From the NCBI RefSeq assembly GCF_001613405.1, contig NZ_BDCH01000003.1:124001-188000 (forward strand): a stretch of DNA of 64,000 nt, in the 5' to 3' direction. Position numbers and translations under genes: made by a program. The DNA is from Nocardia crassostreae. GTDB taxonomy: Bacteria; Actinomycetota; Actinomycetes; Mycobacteriales; Mycobacteriaceae. The first letter of the stretch is position 1; every line of letters begins with the position of its first letter. Positions 63,309 to 64,000 of the stretch are shown in pieces. The notes beneath the pieces are model-generated. The model made no database searches. It was not told where the DNA came from and saw nothing but the letters and a program-made list of their open reading frames with translations.

Positions 63309-64000
63309 AGCGGATCCTCGGGTCGAGTGCGGCGTACAGCAGGTCGACGATGACGTTGGAGATCAGCAGGATCACGATGATCACCGTCACGAAGGCGACC
63401 CCCGTGGGCGGTTCGCCGCGAATGATTCCCTGGTACAGCTTCCAGCCGACGCCGGGGACGTTGAAGATCCCTTCGGTGACAACCGCGCCGCCCATGAGGA
63501 ATCCGAGGTCGGCACCCACGAAGGTGACCACCGGAATCATGGAGTTGCGCAGGATATGCACGACGATGACCCGTCGCCGGCTCAGCCCCTTCGCGGTGGC
63601 GGTGCGGACGTAATCAGCACTCATGTTCTCCGCCACCGAGTTTCGGGTCAGTCGCAGTACGTACGCGAACGACAACGAACCGAGCACGAATGCCGGAACC
63701 AGCAGGTCGGTGAAGGATGCCTTGCCACTGACGGTTACCGGGGCGATCCCCCATTTGACGCCCAGCAGGAACTGGGCAAGGAAGCCGATCACGAAGATGG
63801 GGACCGCGATGATGACCAGGCTGACCACCAGCATGGTCGAGTCGAACCACTTGCCTTTGCGAAGACCGGCGATCAGGCCGAAGCCGACGCCGAACACAGC
63901 CTCGATGGCGACCGCCATGACGGCCAGCCTGAAGGTGATCGCGAAGCCGTCTATCAACTCCTCTCGCACCGTGCGGCCGGAGAACGAGACCCCGAAATCG
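63301..64000 (-). CDS. dppB: peptide ABC transporter permease, 5' end outside window
   Basis: The frame is open from the window edge, so the N-terminus is missing (233 codons shown). The visible part starts with DFGVSFSGRTVREELIDG, then membrane helices and the EAA loop DYVRTATAKGLSRRRVIVVHI. It ends with DLLYAALDPRIRYA, the usual DppB end. It pairs with DppC. The substrate-binding dppA should lie upstream, beyond the window. Confidence 0.92.
   Translation of the reverse strand, partial: DFGVSFSGRTVREELIDGFAITFRLAVMAVAIEAVFGVGFGLIAGLRKGKWFDSTMLVVSLVIIAVPIFVIGFLAQFLLGVKWGIAPVTVSGKASFTDLLVPAFVLGSLSFAYVLRLTRNSVAENMSADYVRTATAKGLSRRRVIVVHILRNSMIPVVTFVGADLGFLMGGAVVTEGIFNVPGVGWKLYQGIIRGEPPTGVAFVTVIIVILLISNVIVDLLYAALDPRIRYA

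Overview
The window is chromosomal DNA from a high-GC actinomycete, most likely a Nocardia. The evidence is the very strong G/C bias at third codon positions, the frequent GTG and TTG starts, the chains of 4-base stop/start overlaps, and a gene order that follows the Mycobacterium tuberculosis segment Rv3604c-Rv3666c. I recalled the mycobacterial order from memory; no database search was run.

Layout. (1) 1-6635: folate operon and protease, read leftward: folE-folP-folB-folK-DUF3180-DUF6779, with ftsH upstream. (2) 6867-24018: an accessory block with a PH-like protein, DUF1266 and DUF2277 proteins, a PucR regulator facing an aldehyde dehydrogenase/SDR pair, two small-molecule kinases, a GlxA-type regulator, an epimerase-like protein, two paralogous membrane protein kinases (one with the hallmarks of a pseudokinase), an amidase and a LysR regulator. 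(3) 24384-29260: conserved block hpt-tilS-DUF2342 metalloprotease-dacB facing ppa. (4) 29310-43791: a second accessory block with an MFS exporter, crotonase, OHCU-decarboxylase-like fragment, a frameshifted YbaK gene, flavin reductase, LysE exporter, heme oxygenase with a candidate iron box, a SAM-IV riboswitch ahead of a class V aminotransferase, TetR/SDR, MerR/old-yellow-enzyme and ArsR/hydrolase units. (5) 43841-52099: tRNA-Thr, holB, DinB, topA, cspA and a DUF1998 helicase. (6) 52475-57744: a Tad/Flp pilus operon (ssd-tadA-tadB-tadC-flp-tadE-tadE-like) in which one TadE gene is frameshifted and a Cys-rich reading frame fills the tadA-tadB gap. (7) 57745-60630: two probable conserved small RNAs, a 6C RNA between ssd and a HAD phosphatase and an Ms1/MTS2823-like RNA between that phosphatase and a degenerate Fic-like protein. 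(8) 60631-64000: dppD-dppC-dppB of a peptide (possibly heme) ABC importer, cut by the window edge.

How the parts work together. Regions 1, 3, 5 and 8 are housekeeping: folate synthesis, membrane proteolysis, purine salvage, tRNA modification, wall trimming, pyrophosphate removal, replication, topology and peptide uptake. The accessory blocks are mostly local regulator-target pairs, several with visible palindromic operators: TetR at 37760, ArsR at 43206-43240, MerR at 40081 and PucR at 10345. The most unusual items are the active/pseudokinase pair with a nine-copy Thr-containing linker repeat, an aldehyde dehydrogenase lacking about 42 residues of its cofactor-binding region, the two single-base frameshifts, the dispersed GC-rich repeat, and the two structural RNAs. 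No insertion sequence, prophage, integrase, CRISPR array or rRNA gene was seen.
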